64,000 nucleotides of DNA from Pseudobutyrivibrio xylanivorans DSM 14809 (GCF_900141825.1 NZ_FQYQ01000006.1:62001-126000); one strand, 5' to 3'; numbered from the stretch's first letter, positions 48,690-60,313 are shown. Numbers and translations are program-made. Notes: generated by a model not told the origin, from the letters alone.

Positions 48690-50387
48690 TTATAACTTCA
48701 TTTCATCTAAAAATCGGGACTTGTCCCGATTTTTTTTATTTGTATAAGATATATAGAGATTTCGTTTAGTTCTTGTGATTCCCACATAAAACAGTCTTCT
48801 CTCTCCCTCCATATCATCTCTGCTTTCTACTTTGTTAGATGGAATAATCCCATCATTTGCAGCCATAATAAACACATTATCAAACTCCAGCCCCTTGCTG
48901 GAATGCAAAGTATATAATCCAACCTTTCCGCTCTTATCTATATTAGAATTCTTATTTTCATAATCTATCTTTAGCCTAAGGATATTTAGCTTATCAATAG
49001 CCTGACGAATATTCCTACAGTCACGAAATACCTCCGTAATAAAATCAAGAATCTCATAATACTCGATTACCTCAACCTGCTTTACCACTGACTCTTCCAT
49101 CAAAAAAGTCTCGTAGCCCATAGCTTTCCTAATATAGCTAATAGCAGCCACTGGAGACATTTTTCCAATTAAATCTATATCAGCCCACAAAGCCTCGACA
49201 GTTCTGTAATTTTCAGGGTGAATCTTGTAAAAATCAAGCATTGCTTTTTTATTTGCACCGCTTTCCAGCGATTGCCTATGTAGATATCGATTTGGACGAT
49301 TGAGAATACTAAGTAGTCTTGCCTTGGTAACATTCCCTAGCGCCAGCTGAAAATAAGATTCAATATCTGAAATAATAAAATGCGTATATATATTTGGCAT
49401 ATGCTCCTTTAAATAGAAAGGAATACCTGCATTAACCATTTTATCTACTAAGTACCTTGCATCAGCGTGATTTCGGTATAGAATAGCTATTCCATCATAA
49501 TGGCCGCCTTCATTATATAGTCTGGTAATATTATCTACCAGCTTTTCCGCCTCTTCCTCTGGCGAATTATACTCATTAACAACAATACTTCCAACGGGAG
49601 CTGTGCTCTTAATTATTTTACTAAACCTGCTTTTATTAACCGCAATAAGCCTACCTGCAGCTTCAACTATATTTTGTGGATTTCTATAATTGTAATCGAG
49701 AATGATTTTAACAGCATTAGGAAACCTATCTTCGAAATCAAGCATAATCTTTGGATTGGCTCCCCTAAAACCATATATAGACTGGTCATCATCTCCTACA
49801 CAGAATAAATTATTGGTTTTAGCGGATAACATGCATATAAGTTCAAACTGCAGATTATTCATATCCTGCATCTCATCTACTAAGAAATATGAAAATCTCT
49901 CTTGCCATTTTGCCAGTACTTCAGGCTTCTTTACAAAAAGCTTATATGCCTTCGAAAGCATGTCATCAAAATCAACTACATGATATTTTTCTTTCAAAAA
50001 CTCATATTTCTTAGGAATATCTTCTTCATTTTTCCCTGCTAGATATGTAGCTTCTTTCCAGATTCTCTCCCTCATCTGACCCATTATTATGTCAGAGTTC
50101 TTATATCCTAATTCTTTTTGAATAATTGCCCAAAATAAAGAATGGAACGTTCCAAAGGTCACAGAAGCTTTTTCTTCTGATATACCTTCGAAACGTTCCT
50201 TCATTTCTATCGCGGCAGCCTTGGTAAATGTAATTACCAAAACCTGATTTGCTGGTATGCCAGAATTAATAAGCTCCTTAACCCTTTGTGTCAAAACTGC
50301 TGTTTTGCCACTACCTGGGCCTGCTATAACAAGACAGGGGCCCTCCTTATGGAGAACAGCCTGTCTCTGTGGGGCATTAAGTTTCAT
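48690..50387 (-). CDS. UvrD/PcrA-type superfamily 1 DNA helicase, short form
   Basis: All SF1A motifs are visible: I AGPGSGKTAVLTQRV; Ia ITFTKAAAIEMKERF; II LVDEMQDMNNLQFEL; III CVGDDDQSIYGFRGANP; IV LDYNYRNPQNIVEAAG; V LHSSKGLEFDNVFIM; VI ERRLFYVGITRTKRNLYIS. At 565 residues it is shorter than UvrD or PcrA (about 720-770), with a smaller 1B/2B region and no long C-terminal tail. The last 16 codons overlap a bidirectional terminator hairpin. It follows gltX by 58 bases. DNA repair or replication restart is the likely area; the exact role is open. Confidence 0.92.
   Translation of the reverse strand: MKLNAPQRQAVLHKEGPCLVIAGPGSGKTAVLTQRVKELINSGIPANQVLVITFTKAAAIEMKERFEGISEEKASVTFGTFHSLFWAIIQKELGYKNSDIIMGQMRERIWKEATYLAGKNEEDIPKKYEFLKEKYHVVDFDDMLSKAYKLFVKKPEVLAKWQERFSYFLVDEMQDMNNLQFELICMLSAKTNNLFCVGDDDQSIYGFRGANPKIMLDFEDRFPNAVKIILDYNYRNPQNIVEAAGRLIAVNKSRFSKIIKSTAPVGSIVVNEYNSPEEEAEKLVDNITRLYNEGGHYDGIAILYRNHADARYLVDKMVNAGIPFYLKEHMPNIYTHFIISDIESYFQLALGNVTKARLLSILNRPNRYLHRQSLESGANKKAMLDFYKIHPENYRTVEALWADIDLIGKMSPVAAISYIRKAMGYETFLMEESVVKQVEVIEYYEILDFITEVFRDCRNIRQAIDKLNILRLKIDYENKNSNIDKSGKVGLYTLHSSKGLEFDNVFIMAANDGIIPSNKVESRDDMEGERRLFYVGITRTKRNLYISYTNKKNRDKSRFLDEMKL
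48707..48738 (+). terminator. Terminator of the DUF1292 gene, inside the helicase coding end
   Basis: The stem AAATCGGGA/TCCCGATTT (48711-48719, 48724-48732) with loop CTTG is followed by T6 on the plus strand. On the minus strand it is also followed by TTTTTAG, so it could stop helicase transcripts about 20 bases before their stop codon. Confidence 0.9.
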
Positions 50388-50445
50388 AAAACTCCTTTAT
50401 GCCCAGTATTCAAAGCCAACCAACAAATATTTTTTATAAACCCAA

Positions 50446-51894
50446 TTATGACAGCTTTTCGATAGCTGCCTTGATACGCTTGATAGACTCTTCCTTACCA
50501 AGGATTTCCATCAACTCTGTTGCACCACCAGGAGTCATCTGTTTGCCTGAAACAGCTGTACGTACTGGCCAGAGAACGTATCCATTCTTGTATTCGTGCT
50601 CTGCAGCAAATCCTGAAAGAAGTGCGTAAAGAGCATCATTTGAGTAATCATCCTGAGCCTCAAGAACTGGTAAAAGCTCCTTGAGAACTGCAAGTGAAGA
50701 TTCCTCATTTGTCTTCATTTTCTTGTGAGTATACATTGCACTGTCATACTCAGGTACAGCATCAAAGAAATCAACATGATCTTTGATGTCTGGGAAGATT
50801 TCGATTCTTGTCTGAACCATCTTTGCAATCTTCTTAAGGTCGTAATCGCCCTTAATGTATTCCTTGAGGTATGGCTCGGCCATCTCGTAGAACTTGTCAA
50901 AGTTCATAGCCTTCATGTACTCGCCGTTCATCCACTTAAGCTTTGTGATATCGAATACGGCTGGAGACTTTGAAATACGATGGTAATCGAACTCCTTAAC
51001 AAGCTCCTCAAGTGAGAAAATCTCATTATCATTTTCTGGTGACCAACCAAGAAGAGCTACGAAGTTAACAACAGCCTCTGTAAGGAAGCCCTGCTCGATT
51101 AAATCCTCGTATGAAGAGTGACCTGAACGCTTAGAAAGCTTCTGGTGCTCCTCGTTTGTAATAAGTGGGCAGTGGATGTACTTTGGTACTTCCCAACCAA
51201 ATGCCTCGTAAAGACGATTGTACTTTGGTGATGAAGAAATGTACTCATTACCACGAACAACGTGTGTGATACCCATAAGGTGATCATCAACAACATTAGC
51301 AAAATTGTATGTAGGATATCCATCAGACTTGATAAGAATCATATCATCAAGCTCTGCATTATCTACTGTAATCTCTCCGTAAAGCTCATCTACGAATGTA
51401 GTAGTGCCTGTACGTGGATTGTTCTGACGAATAACATAAGGCTTTCCAGCTGCAAGATTTGCCTCTACCTCTTCCTTTGAAAGATTAAGGCAGTGCTTGT
51501 CATAGATGTGGATTTCCTTATCACCGATGACCTGTTTGCACTCAGCAAGACGCTCATCATCGCAGAAGCAGTAATATGCCTCTCCTTTTTCGATAAGCTG
51601 CTTAGCGTACTTAAGGTAGATACCAGCTGCCTGACGCTCAGACTGAACATATGGGCCAACGCCCTTGTCCTTATCTGGGCCTTCGTCGTGGATAAGACCT
51701 GTAGCTGCAAGTGTTCTGTAGATAATATCAACAGCGCCCTCTACAAGACGCTCCTGATCTGTATCTTCTATTCTAAGAAGGAAATCTCCTCCCTCGTGCT
51801 TTGCTACTAAATATGCATAAAGAGCTGTACGAAGATTACCAACGTGCATACGACCAGTTGGTGATGGTGCGAAACGTGTTCTTACTTTACTCAT
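50446..51894 (-). CDS. gltX: Glutamyl-tRNA synthetase
   Basis: This class I enzyme charges tRNA-Glu (and, in many Clostridia, tRNA-Gln). The HIGH motif is [20 protein letters not shown] and the KMSKS motif is [18 protein letters not shown]. The [19 protein letters not shown] and [20 protein letters not shown] segments are typical of GluRS. Length 482 is normal. No own promoter is clear: the region upstream holds the terminator of the polyphosphate group. Confidence 0.97.
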   Translation of the reverse strand: MSKVRTRFAPSPTGRMHVGNLRTALYAYLVAKHEGGDFLLRIEDTDQERLVEGAVDIIYRTLAATGLIHDEGPDKDKGVGPYVQSERQAAGIYLKYAKQLIEKGEAYYCFCDDERLAECKQVIGDKEIHIYDKHCLNLSKEEVEANLAAGKPYVIRQNNPRTGTTTFVDELYGEITVDNAELDDMILIKSDGYPTYNFANVVDDHLMGITHVVRGNEYISSSPKYNRLYEAFGWEVPKYIHCPLITNEEHQKLSKRSGHSSYEDLIEQGFLTEAVVNFVALLGWSPENDNEIFSLEELVKEFDYHRISKSPAVFDITKLKWMNGEYMKAMNFDKFYEMAEPYLKEYIKGDYDLKKIAKMVQTRIEIFPDIKDHVDFFDAVPEYDSAMYTHKKMKTNEESSLAVLKELLPVLEAQDDYSNDALYALLSGFAAEHEYKNGYVLWPVRTAVSGKQMTPGGATELMEILGKEESIKRIKAAIEKLS

Positions 51895-51913
51895 TTATAT
51901 TTCCTCTCAATAT

Positions 51914-51951
51914 CAAAATAAACTAAGGACTGCAAAAATCCGCAGTCCTTA
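51914..51951 (-). terminator. Terminator of the polyphosphate/lipoprotein operon
   Basis: A 10-base-pair perfect stem (51924-51933 with 51942-51951) with an 8-base loop lies 42 bases after the stop of the lipoprotein gene. The tail on the minus strand is GTTTATTTTG, which is only moderately T-rich. Confidence 0.75.
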
Positions 51952-51993
51952 ATTATTTTATACCAATTTCTATTTTTTTCAAGTAGTTGATTC

Positions 51994-53295
51994 TTATAAT
52001 GAATCATCATTCTGCTGGTTATCAGCGCTGCCCTCTGTGGCTTCTGTTTTTTCACCATTTTCTGGTGGCTCAGGTCTGTTTTCAGGATCAAAGTCCTCTG
52101 GAAGGTTATTAGGATCAAAATCCCCATTCTCGCTAGGTCCACCCTGACCTCTCTGGCCACCTGGGCCTGCTTTATCACCCTGGCCACCCATTCCTCCGCC
52201 TGAGAATGTGTCGCCAGTTATATTATTATCTCCACCGTTTTCGATGATTGGACTATTGCAACCGCCTGTAGCTGTCACTTTTCCTCCATTAATGATTACA
52301 GAAGATTCATCCGCATCTAATGCACCATCAGGCATTCCAGCTCCAGTAGCATTAACAACGCCATCATTTATGGTAAGGCAACCATCAAAACCTCCGTTAC
52401 TATCTATAGCATCATTATTAGTGCTTTTAACAGTAACTGTTCCTCCATTAATTTCTATGTAGCAGCTGGCATTAATACCATCATCTGCAGAATCTACAGT
52501 TATATCTCCTCCATTAATAAATATTAAGCTCTTTGACTCGATACCCTCGTTTTCACTAGTGACGTTAACAGTTCCTCCGTCTATGCTCAAAAGATCATTG
52601 GCACGAATTCCATCCTTCACATTTGAAACTACATTTATTGTTCCAGATTCTATATAAAGCTTGTCATCACAGGCAATGCTATGCTTATAATTTCCTGTTA
52701 CATTAAGAGTCCCCTCTCCTAAAAAGATTAAATCATCGTTGCAAGAAATAGCCGCTTTACCGATATCATTTCCCTCAGCATCTGTTTCGTATTCAGAGGC
52801 ATCCTCTATTGAATTTGTAGTGCCTGCTGCTGTTTCAATATACAGATTTTTAACCTGCTGGCCATAAATCACTGGGCCTTTTGCACTCTTCAATTCCACT
52901 CCATTAAGAATCAGCTTTACATTTTCATCAGTATTGATAAGAATAGATGCATTATCGCTGGTGCCTGTCAGTGTGTAGGCACCGCCCTCTGTGATATATA
53001 AAACATCATCCTCATTAGAGCATCCACTTCCGTCTATAGTCATTCCATCAGATGAAAATGTAACAGTAGCTTTACTATCCCAGTCGGTCTTAATAGTCAG
53101 CTCTTTGTAGGCAGCTGATGCAGATGCAGCATCACTATAAGCTGTATCTGAAGATACCTCTTCTGTGGTGACTGTAGTTTCTGTCTGTTCCTCTGATTTT
53201 GCTGAAGTAGCTGTATTAGTTTTATTAAAACTGCAGCCAACTAGAGAACCAACAAGTAATAAACCCAAAATACTAATTACAATTTTGTTTTTCAT
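51994..53295 (-). CDS. DUF4353-type carbohydrate-binding lipoprotein
   Basis: A lipobox (LLLVGSLVGCSFN, Cys21) marks a lipoprotein. After a Ser/Thr/Glu linker a long parallel beta-helix domain (about 70-355) has repeats of the type DGIRANDLLSIDGGTVNVTS, EGIESKSLIFINGGDITVDS, DGINASCYIEINGGTVTVKS and DAIDSNGGFDGCLTINDGVV. The C-terminal part is Gly/Pro/Glu-rich (GGGMGGQGDKAGPGGQ and beyond). Family members sit near CotH kinases and polyphosphate polymerases; here two of those partners are present (DUF4956, VTC) and CotH is missing. It may bind surface glycans. Confidence 0.88.
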   Translation of the reverse strand: MKNKIVISILGLLLVGSLVGCSFNKTNTATSAKSEEQTETTVTTEEVSSDTAYSDAASASAAYKELTIKTDWDSKATVTFSSDGMTIDGSGCSNEDDVLYITEGGAYTLTGTSDNASILINTDENVKLILNGVELKSAKGPVIYGQQVKNLYIETAAGTTNSIEDASEYETDAEGNDIGKAAISCNDDLIFLGEGTLNVTGNYKHSIACDDKLYIESGTINVVSNVKDGIRANDLLSIDGGTVNVTSENEGIESKSLIFINGGDITVDSADDGINASCYIEINGGTVTVKSTNNDAIDSNGGFDGCLTINDGVVNATGAGMPDGALDADESSVIINGGKVTATGGCNSPIIENGGDNNITGDTFSGGGMGGQGDKAGPGGQRGQGGPSENGDFDPNNLPEDFDPENRPEPPENGEKTEATEGSADNQQNDDSL

Positions 53296-53296
53296 A

Positions 53297-53986
53297 TTAT
53301 AATTCCTCTGCTTCGTTCATATCACAACGACCACATACAACTGTAAGATTTCCGTTTCTCATTCGGATTTCATCGATGAATGATTTTTCCTGCTTTTCAT
53401 CATTTAATTTTATCCTATAATTGATTTCATACATAGAGCCCATATTTGTAGTCTTTACTGCTACCTGCTTATAGCTCTTTGTATATCTCTCAAAAATATC
53501 ATCGAATATATCGCTATAATCAAGATTTTCTGGAATTGTTACCCTAAGGTCCTTTTCATCCACATCATTTGCCGCAAAGTTTGTATAGTAAAGGACCATA
53601 TGAATTGCACAAATAAATGCTGTTACCAAAAGTGCCAGTGGCAATTCTCCAATTGCACAAATAATACCTACTGTCATTGTAAAGAAAATAAATCCAATGT
53701 CCCGGGAGCTTCCCTGAAGGGATCTAAATCTAACCAGTGAAAAGGCTCCAACAACTGCAAGACTTGTTCCGAAATTTCCATTAACTGCCAACATTACAAG
53801 GCAAACCAAACTAGGTAAAATGATAAGTGTTCTTGCAAAATTCTTTGAGTTCTTTCCTGTTTTAATATACGTAAATGAAATAATAAGTCCTAAAATTGCT
53901 GCAAGACCTGCATCCATTAATGCGTCTGCGATTGTAAATGTTGTCTCCACATTTGTACTTTGAATTGCTGATAAAATCGATTCCAT
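53297..53986 (-). CDS. DUF4956 membrane protein
   Basis: This 229-residue protein has about four N-terminal membrane helices (LAAILGLIISFTYIKTGKN, LIILPSLVCLVMLAVNGNF, VGIICAIGELPLALLVTAFI) and a cytoplasmic alpha-beta C-terminal domain with KQVAVKTTNMGSMYEINYRI. The LVRFRSLQGSSRDIGFIFF segment is typical of DUF4956. It is adjacent to a VTC polyphosphate polymerase and a DUF4353 lipoprotein, the usual partners. Function is not established; a polyphosphate transport or control role is guessed. Confidence 0.88.
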   Translation of the reverse strand: MESILSAIQSTNVETTFTIADALMDAGLAAILGLIISFTYIKTGKNSKNFARTLIILPSLVCLVMLAVNGNFGTSLAVVGAFSLVRFRSLQGSSRDIGFIFFTMTVGIICAIGELPLALLVTAFICAIHMVLYYTNFAANDVDEKDLRVTIPENLDYSDIFDDIFERYTKSYKQVAVKTTNMGSMYEINYRIKLNDEKQEKSFIDEIRMRNGNLTVVCGRCDMNEAEEL

Positions 53987-54008
53987 ATTTTAAAATTTAC
54001 TCCTTTTC

Positions 54009-54704
54009 TTACGCTTCCTTTAATTGCTTCTTATAAAAATTTCCATATTTTGAAAATGATGTTGGATATATCTCATACCTTGATAGTAATCTTACAAACC
54101 ACAAAGGCATTGAATCTGATATTTTAACTTCCATTAATCTTTGACCTGGCTCTAATAGATACTCATTATCCTCATCACTGTACAAGGTCAGGTTGTAATC
54201 CCTGCCTCTTATGTTCATATCAAAAGTAACTCGAAATTCTGAATCCTCTTTTCCAAACAATGCCAGTCTGTCATAAGCTATGTATCTTTTAGGTTCTAGA
54301 GGATAATGGCTAAAGAAATAATCTATCTCTCTAAAAATCTGATTAGGATTCGTTGGTAATACTCCATCAATCAGGTAGCTTTCTGCCTCTTCCATTGGAA
54401 TTGCTACTCGCCTCTTATTAACCAGACCCTTGTATTTTTTCTTTATTTCCAGAAAACACATACTATCGTAGGATGGCTTTCCGTAACAGCGAACTCTGAA
54501 TTTCTCTTTGTACTTTGGTCCCTCTATTGATGTTCTTATAAGTTCATCCGTTGGTGTGTCATAATAAATATTTCTAATAGTATGGATTCCGTAATTATCT
54601 TCCTCCATATATTCATCCAAATCTTTCTTAAATTTCAGATAAGTATTTTCATCTAGTAGAAATTTCTTTTCGTATCTGTTAAATACTTTTTGAATCTCAG
54701 CCAT
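54009..54704 (-). CDS. VTC-domain polyphosphate polymerase
   Basis: The 231-residue protein is a single VTC-type triphosphate-tunnel domain. The family pattern is FNRYEKKFLLDENTYLKFKK, TIRNIYYDTPTDELIRTSIE, YKEKFRVRCYGKPSYDSMCF, LEIKKKYKGLVNKRRVAIPM and YIAYDRLALFGKEDSEFRVT. VTC polymerases make polyphosphate from ATP; the basic residues in the tunnel are kept. It is the first gene of a three-gene unit and has AGAAAGGAA upstream. No exopolyphosphatase is nearby. Confidence 0.92.
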   Translation of the reverse strand: MAEIQKVFNRYEKKFLLDENTYLKFKKDLDEYMEEDNYGIHTIRNIYYDTPTDELIRTSIEGPKYKEKFRVRCYGKPSYDSMCFLEIKKKYKGLVNKRRVAIPMEEAESYLIDGVLPTNPNQIFREIDYFFSHYPLEPKRYIAYDRLALFGKEDSEFRVTFDMNIRGRDYNLTLYSDEDNEYLLEPGQRLMEVKISDSMPLWFVRLLSRYEIYPTSFSKYGNFYKKQLKEA

Positions 54705-54740
54705 GCTTTGGTTCCTTTCTGTGTGATTTGTTGCTATGGC

Positions 54741-54769
54741 TATAATCTAATGGGGGAAAGTGATTGTTA
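54741..54769 (-). promoter_or_regulatory. Candidate promoter of the polyphosphate operon
   Basis: Minus strand: -35 TTAACA (54764-54769), 17-base spacer, -10 GATTAT (54741-54746). The match is modest, but the position, between the galT terminator and the VTC start codon, is right. Confidence 0.4.
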
Positions 54770-54804
54770 AGTGAAGGTAAAATGAATTTAAAAGAAAGAA
54801 TAAA

Positions 54805-54841
54805 TGAAAAAAGCTCCTTGATGGTCTCCCATCAAAGAGCT
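54805..54841 (-). terminator. Terminator after galT
   Basis: A 13-base-pair stem with one G-U pair (54812-54824 with 54829-54841) and a GAGA tetraloop (minus strand) is followed by TTTTTT on the minus strand. It lies 11 bases after the galT stop. Confidence 0.93.
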
Positions 54842-54852
54842 AAAAAACAATA

Positions 54853-56346
54853 TTATAATGTATCAACAAATCTCATAAATGCTGCAAGTCCTTCTTCATT
54901 GCACTTGTATACACCTGCGCACTCTAGTACTTCACAGAAGACCTTACCAATTTCCTGTTCAAGGATTTCTTTTACATTGCCAGCATCTATGTGTTCATAG
55001 TTCTTAGCGAACTCTTCTACCCAATCAGCATGCTTTTCAAGCACCTCATTGCTTCTAAGGTCCTTGCCATTAACAATGTAATCCGCAAGCTGTTCCATCT
55101 CACCTTTGAGACGACTAGGAAGAACTGCAAGCCCCATTACCTCAATAAGACCAATGTTCTCCTTTTTAATATGGTGAAGGTGAGCATGTGGATGATAAAC
55201 ACCAAGAGGATGCTCCTCTGTAGTAATATTATTTCTAAGAGCCAGGTCTAGCTCGAATAAATCTCCACGCTTTCTTGCGATAGGTGTGATTGTATTGTGC
55301 TTCTCTCCATCTGTCTCAGCAAAGACAAATGCAGCTTCATCAGTATAGCCTCTCCAGACATTCAAAATATGTTCTGCTAAATCAATGATGCGTTTTTCAT
55401 CCTCGCACTGAAGACGAATTACAGAAAGTGGCCACTTAACAATACCAGCCTTAACATCTTCATATCCATTTACAGAGAATTCCTTAATGATAGGTGCCTT
55501 CTCCATAGCAAATGTATAGCATCCGCCCTGGAAATGATCGTGGCTAAGAATTGAACCGCCTACAATAGGAAGGTCTGCATTACTTCCAAGAAAATAATGT
55601 GGGAAAAGCTTTACAAAATCAAACAGCTTTACAAATGTGGCACGCTCGATTTTCATTGGAGTATGTTTTCCATTAAAAACGATACAATGCTCGTTATAAT
55701 ATACGTATGGGCTGTACTGGAATCCCCACTTGCTATCGTTGATAGTGATAGGAATAATTCTGTGATTCTCACGTGCAGGATGATTTGCACGACCTGCATA
55801 GCCCTCATTTTCCATACAAAGCTGACACTTTGGATAAGCAGACTGCTTTGCATTCTTTGCAGCAGCAATAGCCTTAGGATCTTTTTCTGGCTTTGAAAGA
55901 TTGATTGTGATATCAAGTGTTCCATAATCAGTCTCTGTGGTCCACTTTAAATCCTTCTTTACTCTATATGTACGAATATAATCTGATGCCTTGCTAAGGT
56001 CATAGAAATAATTAGTAGCTGCCTTAGGGCCATCATTCTTATATTTGTTATTAAATTCATTAATTACCTGTGAAGGTCTTGGACAAAGCTGATTCATAAG
56101 CTTAGTGTCAAATAGATCTCTGTAGGTAATAGAATCTTCAATGATACCTCGTTTTACAGCCTCATCTAAAAGATCTGCAAGAACGTTCTCGAGAACTATA
56201 TCAGACATATCACAATCTGGATCAGTAAACTCATCCTCTTTAAAACACTCTAACAAAAGATTTGTAGTGTAGATACGCTCACACTCTGGTGTAAGCCCCT
56301 GATTAATTCCATATTGAACTAATTTTTTAATACTTTCCTGAAGCAT
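54853..56346 (-). CDS. galT: UDP-glucose-hexose-1-phosphate uridylyltransferase (Firmicute GalT)
   Basis: GalT transfers UMP to galactose-1-phosphate in the Leloir pathway. The protein is the 497-residue Firmicute class. The catalytic region shows GVYHPHAHLHHIKKENIGLI with its His-rich motif, and earlier VGGSILSHDHFQGGCYTFAM (HDHFQGG). The C-terminal part is all-helical. CGGAGGGGA lies close upstream. It stands alone between two terminators; galK and galE are not in the window. Confidence 0.95.
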   Translation of the reverse strand: MLQESIKKLVQYGINQGLTPECERIYTTNLLLECFKEDEFTDPDCDMSDIVLENVLADLLDEAVKRGIIEDSITYRDLFDTKLMNQLCPRPSQVINEFNNKYKNDGPKAATNYFYDLSKASDYIRTYRVKKDLKWTTETDYGTLDITINLSKPEKDPKAIAAAKNAKQSAYPKCQLCMENEGYAGRANHPARENHRIIPITINDSKWGFQYSPYVYYNEHCIVFNGKHTPMKIERATFVKLFDFVKLFPHYFLGSNADLPIVGGSILSHDHFQGGCYTFAMEKAPIIKEFSVNGYEDVKAGIVKWPLSVIRLQCEDEKRIIDLAEHILNVWRGYTDEAAFVFAETDGEKHNTITPIARKRGDLFELDLALRNNITTEEHPLGVYHPHAHLHHIKKENIGLIEVMGLAVLPSRLKGEMEQLADYIVNGKDLRSNEVLEKHADWVEEFAKNYEHIDAGNVKEILEQEIGKVFCEVLECAGVYKCNEEGLAAFMRFVDTL

Positions 56347-56405
56347 AATCCCCTCCGATTATTTTCTAATATTATATTTCAAATTATTCATCCCCTATGG
56401 AAACT

Positions 56406-56435
56406 ATTTTAAACTATTTTAGTTTTCTTATTCAA
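56406..56435 (-). promoter_or_regulatory. Candidate promoter of galT
   Basis: Minus strand: -35 TTGAAT (56430-56435), 18-base spacer, -10 TAAAAT (56406-56411). Two tandem AAACTATTTT copies lie here, so the -10 could also shift. No catabolite or regulator site is evident. Confidence 0.4.
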
Positions 56436-56475
56436 GCTTTCTCATCAAAATTATTGCAAATTCGACTATTAAAAA

Positions 56476-56516
56476 GAGTAAAAGAAAAGCTAGCAGTCCC
56501 GTAGAACTACTAGCTT
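56476..56516 (-). terminator. Terminator after dnaJ
   Basis: An 11-base-pair stem with one G-U pair (56487-56497 with 56506-56516) and an 8-base loop lies 4 bases after the dnaJ stop. The minus-strand tail is TTCTTTTACTCTTTTT. It ends the hrcA-grpE-dnaK-dnaJ transcript. Confidence 0.9.
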
Positions 56517-56520
56517 ATTT

Positions 56521-57693
56521 TTATAAATCATCTATTGCATCTTTAATCTTATCAGCAAAGCCCTTGCGTTTCTTTTCTGTCTTAACAGTCTTAGGACCAC
56601 CTGTTGTAGTGTTTCCTGTAAGCTCATCGTATTTACGAAGAGCATCCTTTGCATCCTTAGAAAGAGATGTTGGAACCTGAACTACAAGTGTAACGTAGTG
56701 ATCGCCACGAACAGCCTTATTTCTAAGAGAAGGAACACCCTTACCCTTTAAGCGAATCTGAGTGTTTGTCTGAGTACCAGGCTTAACCTCGTATGAAACC
56801 TTTCCATCAAGCGTCTCGATGATAACCTCTCCACCAAGTGCTGCCTGAGCAAATGAAATTGGAGCCTCTGAATAAATATCATAATCACGACGATGGAATG
56901 TAGGATGACTGGAAACGATAACCTCTACAAGTAAATCGCCTCTAGGACCACCATTTCTTCCTGGCTCACCCTTTTCACGAATGCGTACGCTTTGACCATT
57001 ATCAATACCTGCAGGAATAGATACAGCAATCTTCTTTCTGCGAGATACATAACCTGTTCCGTTACAATCTGGACATGGAGTATCAATAACTTCACCTGTA
57101 CCATGACAATCTGGACAAGTAGTAACATTCTGAACCATTCCAAATAGTGACTGCTGAGTAACCATTACACGGCCCTTACCACCACACTTTGTACAAGTTC
57201 TCTTGCTTGTACCAGGCTTTGCACCTGAGCCGTGACAAGCTGCGCACTCTTCTTTAAGAGCGATTTCAATCTGCTTCTCACAACCGAAAGCAGCCTCTTC
57301 AAATGTAATATGAACAGCTGCACGAAGGTTTGCTCCACGCATAGGACCATTAGAAGCACGGCTTGCGCCGCCGCCTCCAAAGAAACTTCCAAAGATATCT
57401 CCGAAGATATCTCCAAAATCCATACCAGAGAAATCGAAACCGCCTGCTCCGCCACCGCCATTTTCAAATGCTGCGTGACCGAACTGATCGTATTGACGTC
57501 TCTTATCTGGATCAGAAAGAATCGCATATGCTTCTGAGGCCTCCTTGAATTTCTTCTCAGCCTCTGCATCACCTGGATTCATATCTGGGTGATACTTTTT
57601 AGCAAGCTTTCTGTATGCACTTTTAAGCTCACTTTCTGAGGCTGTCTTGGAAACACCAAGAACCTCATAGTAATCGCGTTTTTGTTCTGCCAT
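56521..57693 (-). CDS. dnaJ: Chaperone DnaJ
   Basis: DnaJ delivers substrates to DnaK and stimulates its ATPase. The J domain (1-70) has [14 protein letters not shown] with the HPD motif. A Gly/Phe-rich stretch (about 75-115) follows, then four zinc-binding CxxCxGxG repeats ([32 protein letters not shown]; about 147-217) and the C-terminal beta domains. Length 390 is normal. It follows dnaK with a strong hairpin between them. Confidence 0.97.
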   Translation of the reverse strand: MAEQKRDYYEVLGVSKTASESELKSAYRKLAKKYHPDMNPGDAEAEKKFKEASEAYAILSDPDKRRQYDQFGHAAFENGGGGAGGFDFSGMDFGDIFGDIFGSFFGGGGASRASNGPMRGANLRAAVHITFEEAAFGCEKQIEIALKEECAACHGSGAKPGTSKRTCTKCGGKGRVMVTQQSLFGMVQNVTTCPDCHGTGEVIDTPCPDCNGTGYVSRRKKIAVSIPAGIDNGQSVRIREKGEPGRNGGPRGDLLVEVIVSSHPTFHRRDYDIYSEAPISFAQAALGGEVIIETLDGKVSYEVKPGTQTNTQIRLKGKGVPSLRNKAVRGDHYVTLVVQVPTSLSKDAKDALRKYDELTGNTTTGGPKTVKTEKKRKGFADKIKDAIDDL

Positions 57694-57720
57694 TGTTTAT
57701 CAATCCTTTATTATACTATT

Positions 57721-57745
57721 AGCTCCCTCGGTACCCGAGGGAGCT
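57721..57745 (-). promoter_or_regulatory. GC-rich hairpin between dnaK and dnaJ
   Basis: A perfect 11-base-pair stem (57721-57731 with 57735-57745) and TAC loop. On the minus strand it is followed by AATAGTATAATAAAGG, with no T run, so it is not a standard terminator. It may protect the dnaK message or reduce dnaJ expression relative to dnaK. Confidence 0.8.
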
Positions 57746-57757
57746 GAATTATACTAA

Positions 57758-59674
<1,917 letters not shown>

Positions 59675-59693
59675 TTATCCTCAAAATAATAAA

Positions 59694-60302
59694 TTAGTTA
59701 GCTACCTTAACCATTGAATGACGAACTACAGTGTCGTTGTACATATAGCCCTTCTGGAATTCCTCTACGACGATATTCTCGCCAACTTCCTCATCCTCAA
59801 CATGCATTACCGCATTGTGGAAATCCGGATTGAATTCCTGTCCTACAGCCTCGATAGGCTTAACTCCTGCCTCATCAAGTGTTGTAAGCAATTGCTTATA
59901 TATCATGAGCATTCCATCAGCAAATGGATCTGCTCCTTCCTCAACTGTAGCAAGACCTCTTTCGAAGTTGTCTACTACAGGAAGAATCTTTTCTACGATG
60001 CTCTTTGCACCTGTTGCAAACATCTGAGACTTCTCAACCTCAGTTCTGCGTCTGAAGTTTTCGAACTCTGCCATCTGACGCATAACTCTGTCATTAAGCT
60101 GTTCGATTTGCTCGTCTCTCTTATCTTTTTTCTTTTCCTTTTTCTTGAAGACCTTCTTTGATTCCTTTTCAGAATCCTTAGCCTCCGCTGCTTCTTCTGA
60201 ATTCTCAGCTGTAGCAGCTTCCTCTTTCATTTCTTCAGCGTTCTCTACAGCTTCCTTAACTGCTTCTTCTGTAGAAAACTCTTCCATTTTATTCTCTGCC
60301 AT
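59694..60302 (-). CDS. grpE: Nucleotide exchange factor GrpE
   Basis: GrpE releases ADP from DnaK. An acidic/Lys-rich N-terminus of about 60 residues precedes the coiled-coil and beta domain. The hallmark is QMAEFENFRRRTEVEKSQMF, then VDNFERGLATVEEGADPFAD and IEAVGQEFNPDFHNAVMHVE. Length 202. It lies between hrcA and dnaK. Confidence 0.96.
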   Translation of the reverse strand: MAENKMEEFSTEEAVKEAVENAEEMKEEAATAENSEEAAEAKDSEKESKKVFKKKEKKKDKRDEQIEQLNDRVMRQMAEFENFRRRTEVEKSQMFATGAKSIVEKILPVVDNFERGLATVEEGADPFADGMLMIYKQLLTTLDEAGVKPIEAVGQEFNPDFHNAVMHVEDEEVGENIVVEEFQKGYMYNDTVVRHSMVKVAN

Positions 60303-60313
60303 TAAGAAATCTC

